Origin: Yamagishiella unicocca
Taxonomy: Eukaryota > Chlorophyta > Chlorophyceae > Chlamydomonadales > Volvocaceae
DNA: 64,000 nt
Assembly (NCBI GenBank): GCA_003116995.1
Contig: BDSL01000020.1
Span: forward strand, 1,209,448 to 1,273,447
Reading direction: 5' to 3'
Part shown: positions 34,101 to 49,100 of the stretch, in pieces
How the letters are laid out: every line of letters starts with the position of its first letter
Numbering within the stretch: the stretch's first letter is position 1
Made by a program: the position numbers and the translations under genes
Notes under the pieces: model-generated
What the model was told of the DNA's origin: nothing
The model's database searches: none
The model's input: the letters and a program-made list of their open reading frames with translations, nothing else

Positions 34101-37100
34101 GCGGTTTGCTGCTGGCCCCAAATCTTTCGGTATTGATTATTAACATCATTGAAAGTATTGATGGGCAGTTAGCTCTGTGCTTTGCTAACCATCATTGAAA
34201 GCAAGCGCAAGTTTGGTGCCATTTGGTCAAGGCACTGCAAGTTTGTTGCCATGGCCATTTTCAGGTACCTGCTTTGCGCCCCAAATCTTTCGGTATTGAT
34301 TATTAACATCATTGAAATATCAAGGCAAATTTGGTAACCACCATGGCCATTTTCAGGTACCTGTTGCGGTTTGCTGCTGGCCCCAAATCTTTCGGTATTG
34401 ATTATTAACATCATGAAAGATCAACAAATCTTGTTGCTCTGTGCTTTGCTATTTTTCAGGTCAAATCTTTCGGTATTGATTATTAACATCATTGAAAGAC
34501 CAAAGCGCAAGTTTGGTGCCATTTGGTCAAAGGACAAGTTGGGCAGTTAGCTTGTTGCTAACCACCATGGCCATTTTCAGGTACCTTTGCTAAGGCATCA
34601 TTGAAAGACCGCAAGTTGGTGCCATTTGGTCAAGGCACTGCACCTGTAGGACAAGGCAAACCTGGGCAGTTACCTCGTTGCTCTGTGCTTTGCTAGGTAC
34701 CTCTTGCGGTTTGCTGCTGGCCCCAAATCTTTCGGTATTGATTATTAACATCATTGGCAAACCTGGGCAGTTACCTCGTTGCTCTGTGCTTTGCTAACCA
34801 CCATGGCCATTTTCAGGTACCTGTGCGGTTTGCTGCTGGCCCCAAATCTTTCGGTATTGATTATTAACATCATTGAAAGACCAAAGCGCAAGTTTGGTGC
34901 CATTTGGTCAAGGCAATTATGTAACATGGCATTTTCAGGTACCTGCGGCAAGATCATCATTGAAAGACAAAGCGCAAGTTTGGTGCCATTTGGTCAAGGC
35001 ACTGCAATGTTGCTAACCACCATGGCCATTTTCAGGTACCTCTTGCGGTTTGCTGCTGGCCCCAAATCTTTCGGTATTGATTATTAACATCATTGAAAGA
35101 CAAAGCGCAAGTTTGGTGCCATTTGGTCAAGGCAATGCACCTGTAGGACAAGGCAAACCTGGGCAGTTACTCGTTGCTCTGTGCTTTGCTAACCACCATG
35201 GCCATTTTCAGGTACCTGTTGCGGTTTGCTGCTGGCCCCAAATCTTTCGGTATTGATTATTAACATCATTGAAAGACCAAAGCGCAAGTTTGGTGCCATT
35301 TGGTCAAGGCACTGCACCTGTAGGACAAGGCAAACCTGGGCAGTTAGCCCGTTGCTCTGTGCTTTGCTAACCACCATGGCCATTTTCAGGTACCTTTGCG
35401 GTTTGCTGCTGGCCCCAAATCTTTCGGTATTGATTATTAACATCATTGAAAGACCAAAGCGCAAGTTTGGTGCCATTTGGTCAAGGCACTGCACCTGTAG
35501 GACAAGGCAAACCTGGGCAGTTAGTTGCTCTGTGCTTTGCTAACCACCATGGCCATTTTCAGGTACCTGTTGCGGTTTGCTGCTGGCCCCAAATCTTTCG
35601 GTATTGATTATTAACATCATTGAAAGACAAAGCGCAAGTTTGGTGCCATTTGGTCAAGGCACTGCACCTGTAGGACAAGGCAAACCTTCGTTGCTCTGTG
35701 CTTTGCTAACCACCATGGCCATTTTCAGGTACCTCTTGCGGTTTGCTGCTGGCCCCAACTTTTCGGTATTGATTATTAACATTTGAAAGACAAAGCGCAA
35801 GTTTGGTGCCATTTGGTCAAGGCACTGCACCTGTAGGACAAGGCAAACCTGGGCAGTTACCTCGTTGCTCTGTGCTTTGCTAACATTTGGTACCAAGGCA
35901 CATGTAGGACTGTTGGGCAGTTACCTCATTGGTCCCCAAATCTTTCGGTATTGATTATTAACATCATTGACAAAGCGCAAGTTTGGTGCCATTTGGTCAA
36001 GGCATGCACCTGTAGGACAAGGCAAACCTGGGCAGTTACCTCGTTGCTCTGTGCTTTGCTAACCACCATGGCCATTTTCAGGTACCTGTTGCGGTTTGCT
36101 GCTGGCCCCAAATCTTTCGGTATTGATTATTAACATCATTGAAAGACAAAGCGCAAGTTTGGTGCCATTTGGTCAAGCACTGCACCGTAGGACAAGGCAA
36201 ACCTGGGCAGTTACCCATTGCTCTGTGCTTTGCTAACCACCATGGCCATTTTCAGGTACCTCTTGCGGTTTGCTGCTGGCCCCAAATCTTTCGGTATTGA
36301 TTATTAACATCATTGAAAGATCAAAGCGCAAGTTTGGTGCCATTTGGTCAAGGCACTGCACCTGTAGGACAAGGCAAACCTGGGCAGTTACTCGTTGCTC
36401 TGTGCTTTGCTAACCACCATGGCCATTTTCAGGTACCTGTTGCGGTTTGCTGCTGGCCCCAAATCTTTCGGTATTGATTATTAACATCATTGAAAGACCA
36501 AAGCGCAAGTTTGGTGCCATTTGGTCAAGGCAATGCACCTGTAGGATTTTCAAGCGCAAATCTTTCGGTATTGATTATTAACATCATCAGTTACAAGGCT
36601 CGTTGCAGTCTGTGCTTGTGCTAACCACCATGGCCATTTTCAGGTACCTGTTGCGGTTTGCTGCTGGCCCCAAATCTTTCGGTATTGATTATTAACATCA
36701 TTGAAAGATCAAAGCGCAAGTTTGGTGCCATTTGGTCAAGGCACTGCACCTGTAGGACAAGGCAAACCTGGGCAGTTACCCGTTGCTCTGTGCTTTGCTA
36801 ACCACCATGGCCATGGTACCTTTGCGGTTTGCTGCTGGCCCCAAATCTTTCGGTATTGATTATTAACATCATTGAAAGATTTGGTGCATTTGGTCAAGGC
36901 GCAAGGACAAGGCAAACCTGGGCAGTTGCTCATTTGGTCAAATCTTTCGGTATTGATTAACATCATGAATAGGTCACACTTGTAGCAAGGCAAACCTGGG
37001 CAGTTACCTCGTTGCTCTGTGCTTTGGCCATTTTCAGGTACAAATCTTTCGGTATTGATTATTAACATCATTGAAAGACTGGTGCCATTTGGTCAAGGCA

Positions 37101-40100
37101 CTGCACCGTAGGACAAGGCAAACCTGGGCAGTTTTGCTCTGTGCTTTGCTAACCACCATGGCCATTTTCAGGTACCTCTAGCATCATTGAAAGACCAAAG
37201 CGCAAGTTGGTGGGTTGCAATGGTTACAACCACCATGGCCATTTTCAGGTACCTCTTGCGGTTTGCTGCTGGCCCCAAATCTTTCGGTATTGATTATTAA
37301 CATCATTGAAAGACCAAAGCGCAAGTTTGGTGCCATTTGGTCAAGGCACTGCACCTGTAGGACAAGGCAAACCTGGGCAGTTACCTCGTTGCTCTGTGCT
37401 TTGCTAACCACCATGGCCATTTTCAGGTACCTGTTGCGGTTTGCTGCTGGCCCCAAATCTTTCGGTATTGATTATTAACATCATTGAAAGACCAAAGCGC
37501 AAGTTTGGTGCCATTTGGTCAAGGCACTGCACCTGTAGGACAAGGCAAACCTGGGCAGTTAGGTTGCTCTGTGCTTTGCTAACCACCATGGCCATTTTCA
37601 GGTACCTGCGGTTTGCTGCTGGCCCCAAATCTTTCGGTATTGATTATTAACATCATTGAACAAAAGCGCAAGTTTGGTGCCATTTGGTCAAGGCACTGCA
37701 CCTGTAGGACAAGGCAAACCTGGGCAGTTACCTCGTTGCTCTGTGCTTTGCTAACCACCATGGCCATTTTCAGGTACCTGTTGCGGTTTGCTGCTGGCCC
37801 CAAATCTTTCGGTATTGATTATTAACATCATTGAAAGACCAAAGCGCAAGTTTGGTGCCATTTGGTCAAGGCAATGCACCTGTAGGACAAGGCAAACCTG
37901 GGCAGTTACCTCGTTGCTCTGTGCTTTGCTAACCACCATGGCCATTTTCAGGTACCTTATTTGCATCATTGAAAGCCAAAGCGCAAGTTTGGTGCCATTT
38001 GGTCAAAATCTGCACCTGTAGGACAATTAAAATCATCATTGAAAGATTACCTCGTTGCATCTGAACCACCATGGCCATTTTCAGGTACCTCTTGCGGTTT
38101 GCTGCTGGCCCCAAATCTTTCGCAGTTATTGATTGTTGCTAACAACCACCATGGCCATTTTCAGGTAAAGCCCGTTGGTGCCCAAGGCACTGCTTAGGAA
38201 CAAGGCAAACCTAGAAGCTTGCCATCTGTGCTTTGCTAACCACCATGGCCATTTTCAGGTACCTGTTGCGGTTTGCTGCTGGCCCCAAATCTTTCGGTAT
38301 TGATTAAGGCATCATTGAAAGACCAAAGCGCAAGTTTGGTGCCATTTGGTCAAAGGCACTGTACTGTAGCAAACCTGGGCAGTTACCTCGTTGCTCTGTG
38401 CTTTGCTAACCACCATGGCCATTTTCAGGTACCTCTTGCGGTTTGCTGCTGGCCCCAAATCTTTCGGTATTGATTATTAACATCATTGAAAGACCAAAGC
38501 GCAAGTTTGGTGCCATTTGGTCAAGGCAATGCACCTGTAGGACAAGGCAAACCTGGGCAGTTACCTCGTTGCTCTGTGCTTTGCTAACCACCATGGCCAT
38601 TTTCAGGTACCTCTTGCGGTTTGCTGCTGGCCCCAAATCTTTCGGTATTGATTATTAACATCATTGAAAGATCAAAGCAAGCAAGTTTGGTATTTGGTCA
38701 AGGCACTGCACCTGTAGGACAAGGCAAACCTGGGCAGTTACCTCGTTGCTCTGTGCTTTGCTAACCACCATGGCCATTTTCAGGTACCTGTGCGGTTTGC
38801 TGCTGGCCCAAATCTTTCGGTATTGATTATTAACATCATTGAAAGATCAACGCAAGTTTGGTATTTGGTCAAGGCATCATTGAAAGATAGGACAAGGCAA
38901 ACCTGGGCAGTTACCTCAAGCTCTGTGGCCATTTGGTCACAACCTCTGGGCCATTTTCAGGTACCGCTCATGCCTTTGCTGCTGGCCCCAAATTTTCAGG
39001 TAATCTTTCGGTATTGATTATTAACATCATTGAAAGACCAAAGCGCAAGTTTGGTGCCATTTGGTCAAGGCACTGCACCCTGGGCAGTTAGGATGGCAAA
39101 CCTGGCGCAGGCATCATTGAAAGACCAAAGCGCAAGTTTGGTGCCATTTGGTCAAGGCAATGCACCTGTAGGACAAGGCAAACCTGGGCAGTTACCTCGT
39201 TGCTCTGTGCTTTGCTAACCACCATGGCCATTTTCAGGTACCTCTTGCGGTTTGCTGCTGGCCCCAAATCTTTCGGTATTGATTATTAACATCATTGAAA
39301 GACCAAAGCGCAAGTTTGGTGCCATTTGGTCAAGCGCACCTGTAGGACAAGGCAAACCTTTACCTCGTTGCTCTGTGCTTTGCTAACCACCATGGCCATT
39401 GGTACCTCTTGCGGTTTGCTGCTGGCCCCAAATCTTTCGGTATTGATTATTAACATCATTGAAAGACAAAGCGCAAGTTTGGTGCCATTTGGTCAAGCAA
39501 GTAGGACAAGGCAAACCTGGGCAGTTACCTCGTTGTGCTCTGTGCTTTGCTAACCACCATGGCCATTTTCAGGTACCTGTTGGGCAGTTATTTGCTGTGC
39601 TGCTGGCCCCAAATCTTTCGGTATTGATTATTAACATCATTGAAAGACCAAAGCGCAAGTTTGGTGCCATTTGGTCAAGGCACTGCTGTAGTAGGCAAGG
39701 TACCTGGGCAAATCTTTCGGTGCCCGTTATCTGTGTTTTGCTAACCACCATGGCCATTTTCAGGTACCTCTTGCGGTTTGCTGCTGGCCCCAAATGGGCA
39801 GTTTCGGTATTGATTATTAACATCATTGAAAGACCAAAGCGCAAGTTTGGTGCCATTGGTCAAGGTGCACCTGTAGGACAAGGCAAACCTGGGCAGTTAC
39901 CTCGTTGCTCTGTGCTTTGCTAACCACCATGGCCATTTTCAAAGGCATCATGCCTTTGCAGCTGGTTGGGCAGTGCTCCGGTTTTCAGGTACAAGCATCA
40001 TTGAAAGATCAAAGCCAAGTTTTGCCACCTCAAGCACTGCACTGTAGGACAAGGCAAACCTGGGCAGTTACCTCGTTGCTCTGTGCTTTGCTAACCACCA

Positions 40101-43100
40101 TGGCCATTTTCAGGTACCTTTGCGGTTTGCTGCTGGCCCCAAATCTTTCGGTATTGATTATTAACATCATTGAAAGACAAAGCGCAAGTTTGGTGCCATT
40201 TGGTCAAGGCACTGCACCTGTAGGACACCCTGGGCAGTTAGGACTGTGCTTTGCTAACCACCTCCATTTTCAGGTACCTGCTTTGCTAACCACCATGGCC
40301 ATGGCCCCAAATCTTTCGGTATTGATTATTAACATCATTGAAAGATCAAAGCGCAAGTTTGGTGCCATTTGGTCAAGCACTGCACCTGTAGGACAAGGCA
40401 AACCTGGGCAGTTTCCATTTTTCAGGTACAAGGCATCATTGAAAGATCAAAGCGCAAGTTTGGTGCCATTTGGTCAAGGCACTGCACCTGTAGGACAAGG
40501 CAAACCTGGGCAGTTAGGCTGGGCCCAAAAATCTTTCGGTATTGATTATTAACATCATTGAAAGATCAAAGCGCAAGTTTGGTGCCATTTGGTCAAGGCA
40601 CTGCACCTGTAGGACAAGGCAAACCTGGGCAGTTAGCTCGTTGCTCTGTGCTTTGCTAACCACCATGGCCATTTTCAGGTACCTGTTGCGGTTTGCTGCT
40701 GGCCCCAAATCTTTCGGTATTGATTATTAACATCATTGAAAGATCAAAGCGCAAGTTTGGTGCCAAGTTTGGTCCACAAGGCTGTAGGACAAGGCAAACC
40801 TGGGCAGTTGCTCTGTGCTTTGCTAACCACCATGGCCATTTTCAGGTACCTCTTGCGGTTTGCTGCTGGCCCCAAATCTTTCGGTATTGATTATTAACAT
40901 CATTGAAAGATCAAAGCGCAAGTTGGTGCCATTTGGTCAAGGCACTGCACCTGTAGGACAAGGCAAACCTGGGCAGTTAGTTGCTCTGTGCTTTGCTAAC
41001 CACCATGGCCATTTTCAGGTACCTCTTGCGGTTTGCTGCTGGCCCCAAATCTTTCGGTATTGATTATTAACATCATTGAAAGATCAAAGCGCAAGTTTGG
41101 TGCCATTTGGTCAAGGCACTGCACCTGTAGGACAAGGCAAACCTGGGCAGTTACCTCAACCACCATGGCCATTTTCAGGTACCTCGGTTTGCTGCTGGTA
41201 TTGATTATTAACATCATTGAAAGATCAAAGCGCAAGTTTGGTGCCATTTGGTCAAGCACTGCACCTGGTAACCTTTGCTTTGCTGCTGGCCCCAAATCTT
41301 TCGGTATTGATTATTAACATCATTGAAAGATCAAAGCGCAAGTTTGGTGCCATTTGGTCAAGGCACTGCACCTGTAGGACAAGGCAAACCTGGGCAGTTA
41401 CTCGTTGCTCTGTGCTTTGCTAACCACCATGGCCATTTTCAGGTACCTGTTGCGGTTTGCTGCTGGCCCCAAATCTTTCGGTATTGATTATTAACATCAT
41501 TGAAAGACCAAAGCGCAAGTTTGGTGCCATTTGGTCAAGGCATCATGCAGGTAGGAAGGCACTGCAGGCAAGGCACCTGGGCAGTTACTCTGTTTTGCTC
41601 TGTGGTACCTTTGCTAACCACCATGGCCATTTTCAGGTACCTGTTGCGGTTTGCTGCTGGCCATTTTCCAAATCTTTCGGTATTGATTACATTAAGCAAT
41701 TTGGTCAAGGCACTGCAAGGCAAAAACCTGGGCAGTTACCTTGCTCTGTGCTTTGCTAACCACCATGGCCATTTTCAGGTACCTCTTGCGGTTTGCTGCT
41801 GGCCCCAAATCTTTCGGTATTGATTATTAACATCATTGAAAGATCAAAGCGCAAGTTTGGTGCCATTTGGTCAAGGCACCTGTAGGACAAGGCAAACCTG
41901 GGCAGTTACCTCGTTGCTCTGTGCTTTGGGCCATTTTCCAGGTATTATTATTACATCATTGAAAGATCTCTTGCAAAGCGCAAGTGGTGCCATTTGGTCA
42001 AGGCACTGCACCTGTAGGACAAGGCAAACCTGGGCAGTTGCAGGCCATTTTCAGGTACCTGTTGCGGTTTGCTGCTGGCCCCAAATGGGCTTTCGGTTTT
42101 CAGGTACCTGATTGCATCATTGAAAGACCAAAGCGCAAGTTTGGTGCCAAAGGCACTGCAAGTTTTCGGCTATGGCCATTGGTACAAATCTTTCGGTATT
42201 GATTATTAACATCATTGAAAGACAAAGCGCAAGTTTGGTGCCATTTGGTCAAGGCAACCTGTAGGACAAGGCAAACCTGGGCAGTTACCGTTGCTCTGTG
42301 CTTTGCTAACCACCATGGCCATTTTCAGGTACCTGTTGCGGTTTGCTGCTGGCCCCAAATCTTTCGGTATTGATTATTAACATCATTGAAAGACCAAAGC
42401 GCAAGTTTGGTGCCATTTGGTCAAGGCACTGCACCTGCAAGGCAAACCTGGGCAGTTACCTCGTTGCTCTGTGCTTTGCTAACCACCATGGCCATTTTCA
42501 GGTACCTGTTGCGGTTTGCTGCTGGCCCCAAATCTTTCGGTATTGATTATTAACATCATTGAAAGATCAAAGCGCAAGTTTGGTGCCATTTGGTCAAGGC
42601 ACTGCACCTTGGGCAGGAACCACCATGGCCATTTTCAACCTGCGGTTTGCTGCTGGCCCAAATCTTTCGGTATTGATTATTAACATCATTGAAAGACAAA
42701 GCGCAAGTTTGGTGCCATTTGGTCTGCACCTGTAGGACAAGGCAAACCTGGGCAGTTAGCTTGCTCTGTGCTTTGCTAACCACCATGGCCATTTTCAGGT
42801 ACCTCTTGCGGTTTGCTGCTGGCCCCAAATCTTTCGGTATTGATTAAATCTTTCGGTATTGATTATTAACATCATTGAAAGATCAAAGCGCAAGTTTGGT
42901 GCCATTTGGTCAAGGCACTGCACCTGTAGGACAAGGCAAACCTGGGCAGTTACCTCGTTGCTCTGTGCTTTGCTAACCACCATGGCCATTTTCAGGTACC
43001 TGCGGTTTGCTGCTGGCCCCAAATCTTTCGGTATTGATTATTAACATCATTGAAAGACAAAGCGCAAGTTTGGTGCCATTTGGTCAAGGCACTGCACCTG

Positions 43101-46100
43101 TAGGACAAGGCAAACCTGGGCAGTTACCTCGTTGCTCTGTGCTTTGCTAACCACCATGGCCATTTTCAGGTACCTCTTGCGGTTTGCTGCTGGCCCCAAA
43201 TCTTTCGGTATTGATTATTAACATCATTGAAAGATCAAAGCGCAAGTTTGGTGCCATTTGGTCAAGGCACTGCACCTGTAGGACAAGGCAAACCTGGGCA
43301 GTTGTTGCTCTGTGCTTTGCTAACCACCATGGCCATTTTCAGGTACCTGTTGCGGTTTGCTGCTGGCCCCAAATCTTTCGGTATTGATTATTAACATCAT
43401 TGAAAGACCAAAGCGCAAGTTTGGTGCCATTTGGTCAAGGCACTGCACCTGTAGGACAAGGCAAACCTGGGCAGTTAGGTTGCTCTGTGCTTTGCTAACC
43501 ACCATGGCCATTGGTACCTGTTGCGGTTTGCTGCTGGCCCCCGGTAGGAAAGACAAAGCGCAAGTTTGGTGCCATTTGGTCAAGGCAATGCACCTGTAGG
43601 ACAAGGCAAACCTGGGCAGTTACCTCGTTGCTCTGTGCTTTGCTAACCACCATGGCCATTTTCAGGTACCTGTTGCGGTTTGCTGCTGGCCCCAAATCTT
43701 TCGGTATTGATTATTAACATCATTGAAAGACCAAAGCGCAAGTTTGGTGCCATTTGGTCAAGGCACTGCACCTGTAGGACAAGGCAAACCTGGGCAGTTA
43801 CCCGTTGCTCTGTGCTTTGCTAACCACCATGGCCATTTTCAGGTACCTCTTGCGGTTTGCTGCTGGCCCCAAATCTTTCGGTATTGATTATTAACATCAT
43901 TGAAAGATCAAAGCGCAAGTTTGGGTCAAGGCACTGCACCTGTTGGGCAGTTACAAGCACTTGTAGGACAAGGCAAACCTGGGCAGTTACTCGTTGCTCT
44001 GTGCTTTGCTAACCACCATGGCCATTTTCAGGTACCTCTTGCGGTTTGCTGCTGGCCCCAAATCTTTCGGTATTGATTATTAACATCATTGAAAGACAAA
44101 GCGCAAGTTTGGTGCCATTTGGTCAAGGCACTGCACCTGTAGGACAAGGCAAACCTGGGCAGTTAGCTCGTTGCTCTGTGCTTTGCTAACCACCATGGCC
44201 ATTTTCAGGTACCTCTTGCGGTTTGCTGCTGGCCCCAAATCTTTCGGTATTGATTATTAACATCATTGAAAGACAAAGCGCAAGTTTGGTGCCATTTGGT
44301 CAAGGCACTGCACCTGTAGGACAAGGCAAACCTGGGCAGTTACCTCGTTGCTCTGTGCTTTGCTAACCACCATGGCCATTTTCAGGTACCTCTTGCGGTT
44401 TGCTGCTGGCCCCAAATCTTTCGGTATTGATTATTAACATCATTGAAAGACCAAAGCGCAAGTTTGGTGCCATTTGGTCAAGGCACTGCACCTGTAGGAC
44501 AAGGCAAACCTGGGCAGTTACCTCGTTGCTCTGTGCTTTGCTAACCACCATGGCCATTTTCAGGTACCTCTTGCGGTTTGCTGCTGGCCCCAAATCTTTC
44601 GGTATTGATTATTAACATCATTGAAAGATCAAAGCGCAAGTTTGGTGCCATTTGGTCAAGGCACTGCACCTGTAGGACAAGGCAAACCTGGGCAGTTAGT
44701 TGCTCTGTGCTTTGCTAACCACCATGGCCATTTTCAGGTACCTCTTGCGGTTTGCTGCTGGCCCCAAATCTTTCGGTATTGATTATTAACATCATTGAAA
44801 GATCAAAGCGCAAGTTTGGTGCCATTTGGTCAAGGCACTGCACCTGTAGGACAAGGCAAACCTGGGCAGTTACCTCGTTGCTCTGTGCTTTGCTAACCAC
44901 CATGGCCATTTTCAGGTACCTCTTGCGGTTTGCTGCTGGCCCCAAATCTTTCGGTATTGATTATTAACATCATTGAAAGATCCAAAGCGCAAGTTTGGTG
45001 CCATTTGGTCAAGGCACTGCACCTGTAGGACAAGGCAAACCTGGGCAGTTACCTCGTTGCTCTGTGCTTTGCTAACCACCATGGCCATTTTCAGGTACCT
45101 GTTGCGGTTTGCTGCTGGCCCCAAATCTTTCGGTATTGATTATTAACATCATTGAAAGACAAAGCGCAAGTTTGGTGCCATTTGGTCAAGGCACTGCACC
45201 TGTAGGACAAGGCAAACCTGGGCAGTTACCCGTTGCTCTGTGCTTTGCTAACCACCATGGCCATTTTCAGGTACCTCTTGCGGTTTGCTGCTGGCCCCAA
45301 ATCTTTCGGTATTGATTATTAACATCATTGAAAGACAAAGCGCAAGTTTGGTGCCATTTGGTCAAGGCAGTTGTTAGGATGGCCATTTTCAACCACAGTT
45401 TGGTGCCATTTGGTTGCGTTGGGCAGGTTGCTCTGTGCTTTGCTAACCACCATGGCCATTTTCAGGTACCTTTGCGGTTTGCTGCTGGCCCCAAATCTTT
45501 CGGTATTGATTATTAACATCATTGAAAGACCAAAGCGCAAGTTTGGTGCCATTTGGTCAAGGCACTGCACCTGTAGGACAAGGCAAACCTGGGCAGTTAA
45601 TGGCCATTGGTACAAGGCATCATTGAAAGACAAAGCGCAAGTTTGGTGCCATTTGGTCAAGGCACTGCACCTGCAAGGCAAACCTGGGCAGTTGTTGCTC
45701 TGTGCTTTGCTAACCACCATGGCCATTTTCAGGTACCTGTTGCGGTTTGCTGCTGGCCCCAAATCTTTCGGTATTGATTATTAACATCATTGAAAGACAA
45801 AGCGCAAGTTTGGTGCCATTTGGTCAAGGCAAAGGACAAGGCAAACCTGGGCAGTTACCTCGTTGCTCTGTGCTTTGCTAACCACCATGGCCATTTTCAG
45901 GTACAAATCTTTCGGTATTGATTATTAACATCATTGAAAGACCAAAGCGCAAGTTTGGTGCCATTTGGTCAAGGCACTGCACCTGTAGGACAAGGCAAAC
46001 CTGGGCAGTTAGTTGCTCTGTGCTTTGCTAACCACCATGGCCATTTTCAGGTACCTCTTGCGGTTTGCTGCTGGCCCCAAATCTTTCGGTATTGATTATT

Positions 46101-49100
46101 AACATCATTGAAAGACCAAAGCGCAAGTTTGGTGCCATTTGGTCAAGGCACTGCACCTGTAGGACAAGGCAAACCTGGGCAGTTAGCGTTGCTCTGTGCT
46201 TTGCTGGCCATTTTCAGGTACAAATCATCATTGAAAGACCAAAGCGCAAGTTTGGTGCCATTTGGTCATTGTTGGGCAGTTAAACCACCATGGCCATTTT
46301 CAGGTAAAATCTTTCGGTATTGATTATTAACATCATTGAAAGACAAAGCGCAAGTTTGCCATTTGGTCAAGGCACACCTGTAGGACAAGGCAAACCTGGG
46401 CAGTTGTTGCTCTGTGCTTTGCTAACCACCATGGCCATTTTCAGGTACCTGCGGTTTGCTGCTGGCCCCAAATCTTTCGGTATTGATTATTAACATCATT
46501 GAAAGACCAAAGCGCAAGTTTGGTGCCATTTGGTCAAGGCACTGCACCTGTAGGACAAGGCAAACCTGGGCAGTTACCAACCACCATGGCCATTTTCAGG
46601 TACCTCTTGCGGTTTGCTGCTGGCCCCAAATCTTTCGGTATTGATTATTAACATCATTGAAAGACAAAGCGCAAGTTGGTGCCATTTGGTCAAGGTGTTG
46701 GGCAGTTGCTCTGTGCTTTGCTAACCACCATGGCCATTTTCAGGTACCTCGGTTTGCTGCTGGCCCCAAATCTTTCGGTATTGATTATTAACATCATTGA
46801 AAGACCAAAGCGCAAGTTTGGTGCCATTTGGTCAAGGCACTGCACCTGTAGTGGGCAGTTGCTCTGTGCTTTGCTAACCACCATGGCCATTTTCAGGTAC
46901 AAATCTTTCGGTATTGATTATTAACATCATTGAAAGACAAAACAAAGGTTTTGGTGCAAGGCACTGCACCTGTAGGACAAGGCAAACCTGGGCAGTTACC
47001 TCGTTGCTCTGTGCTTTGCTAACCACCATGGCCATTTTCAGGTACCTCTTGCGGTTTGCTGCTGGCCCCAAATCTTTCGGTATTGATTATTAACATCATT
47101 GAAAGACCAAAGCGCAAGTTTGGTGCCATTTGGTCAAGGCACTGCACCTGTAGGACAAGGCAAACCTGGGCAGTTACCTCGTTGCTCTGTGCTTTGCTAA
47201 CCACCATGGCCATTTTCAGGTACCTCTTGCGGTTTGCTGCTGGCCCCAAATCTTTCGGTATTGATTATTAACATCATTGAAAGATCAAAGCGCAAGTTTG
47301 GTGCCATTTGGTCAAGGCACTGCACCTGTAGGACAAGGCAAACCTGGGCAGTTACCTCGTTGCTCTGTGCTTTGCTAACCACCATGGCCATTTTCAGGTA
47401 CCTGTTGCGGTTTGCTGCTGGCCCCAAATCTTTCGGTATTGATTATTAACATCATTGAAAGACCAAAGCGCAAGTTTGGTGCCATTTGGTCAAGGCACAA
47501 GTTTACCATTGGTTGCAAGGCATCATTGAAAGACCAAAGCGCAAGTTTGGTGCCATTTGGTCAAGGCACTGCACCTGTAGGACAAGGCAAACCTGGGCAG
47601 TTACCTCGTTGCTCTGTGCTTTGCTAACCACCATGGCCATTTTCAGGTACCTCTTGCGGTTTGCTGCTGGCCCCAAATCTTTCGGTATTGATTATTAACA
47701 TCATTGAAAGACCGCAAAAAGGCAAGTTTGATTTGATCAAAGCGCAAGTTATTTGGTCAAGGCACTGTAGGACAAGGCAAACCTGGGCAGTTACCTCGTT
47801 GCTCTGTGCTTTGCTAACCACCATGGCCATTTTCAGGTACCTCTTGCGGTTTGCTGCTGGCCCCAAATCTTTCGGTATTGATTATTAACATCATTGAAAG
47901 ACAAAGCGCAAGTTTGGTGCCATTTGGTCAAGGCACTGCACCTGTAGGACAAGGCAAACCTGGGCAGTTACCTCGTTGCTCTGTGCTTTGCTAACCACCA
48001 TGGCCATTTTCAGGTACCTCTTGCGGTTTGCTGCTGGCCCCAAATCTTTCGGTATTGATTATTAACATCATTGAAAGACAAAGCGCAAGTTTGGTGCCAT
48101 TTGGTCAAGGCACTGCACCTGTAGGACAAGGCAAACCTGGGCAGTTACCTCGTTGCTCTGTGCTTTGCTAACCACCATGGCCATTTTCAGGTACCTGTTG
48201 CGGTTTGCTGCTGGGCATCATTGAAAGATCAAAGCGCAAGTTTGGTGCCATTTGGTCAAGGCACTGCACCTGTAGGACAAGGCAAACCTGGGCAGTTACC
48301 TCGTTGCTCTGTGCTTTGCTAACCACCATGGCCATTTTCAGGTACCTCTTGCGGTTTGCTGCTGGCCCCAAATCTTTCGGTATTGATTATTAACATCATT
48401 GAAAGACAAAGCGCAAGTTTGGTGCCATTTGGTCTGTGTTGGGCAGTTACCAACCACCATGGCCATTTTCAGGTACAAATCTTTCGGCATCATTGAAAGA
48501 CCAAAGCGCAAGTTTGGTGCCATTTGGTCAAGGCACTGCACCTGTAGGACAAGGCAAACCTGGGCAGTTACCTCGTTGCTCTGTGCTTTGCTAACCACCA
48601 TGGCCATTTTCAGGTACCTCTTGCGGTTTGCTGCTGGCCCCAAATCTTTCGGTATTGATTATTAACATCATTGAAAGTTGCAAGTTTATTTGGTCAAGGC
48701 ATCATTGAAAGTAGGACAAGGCAAACCTGGGCAGTTACCTCGTTGCTCTGTGCTTTGCTAACCACCATGGCCATTTTCAGGTACCTCTTGCGGTTTGCTG
48801 CTGGCCCCAAATCTTTCGGTATTGATTATTAACATCATTGAAAGACCAAAGCGCAAGTTTGGTGCCATTTGGTCAAGGCAATGCACCTGTAGGACAAGGC
48901 AAACCTGGGTTGTTGCTCTGTGCTTTGCTAACCACCATGGCCATTTTCAGGTACCTCTTGCGGTTTGCTGCTGGCCCCAAATCTTTCGGTATTGATTATT
49001 AACATCATTGAAAGACAAAGCGCAAGTTTGGTGCCATTTGGTCAAGGCACTGCACCTGTAGGACAAGGCAAACCTGGGCAGTTACCTCGTTGCTCTGTGC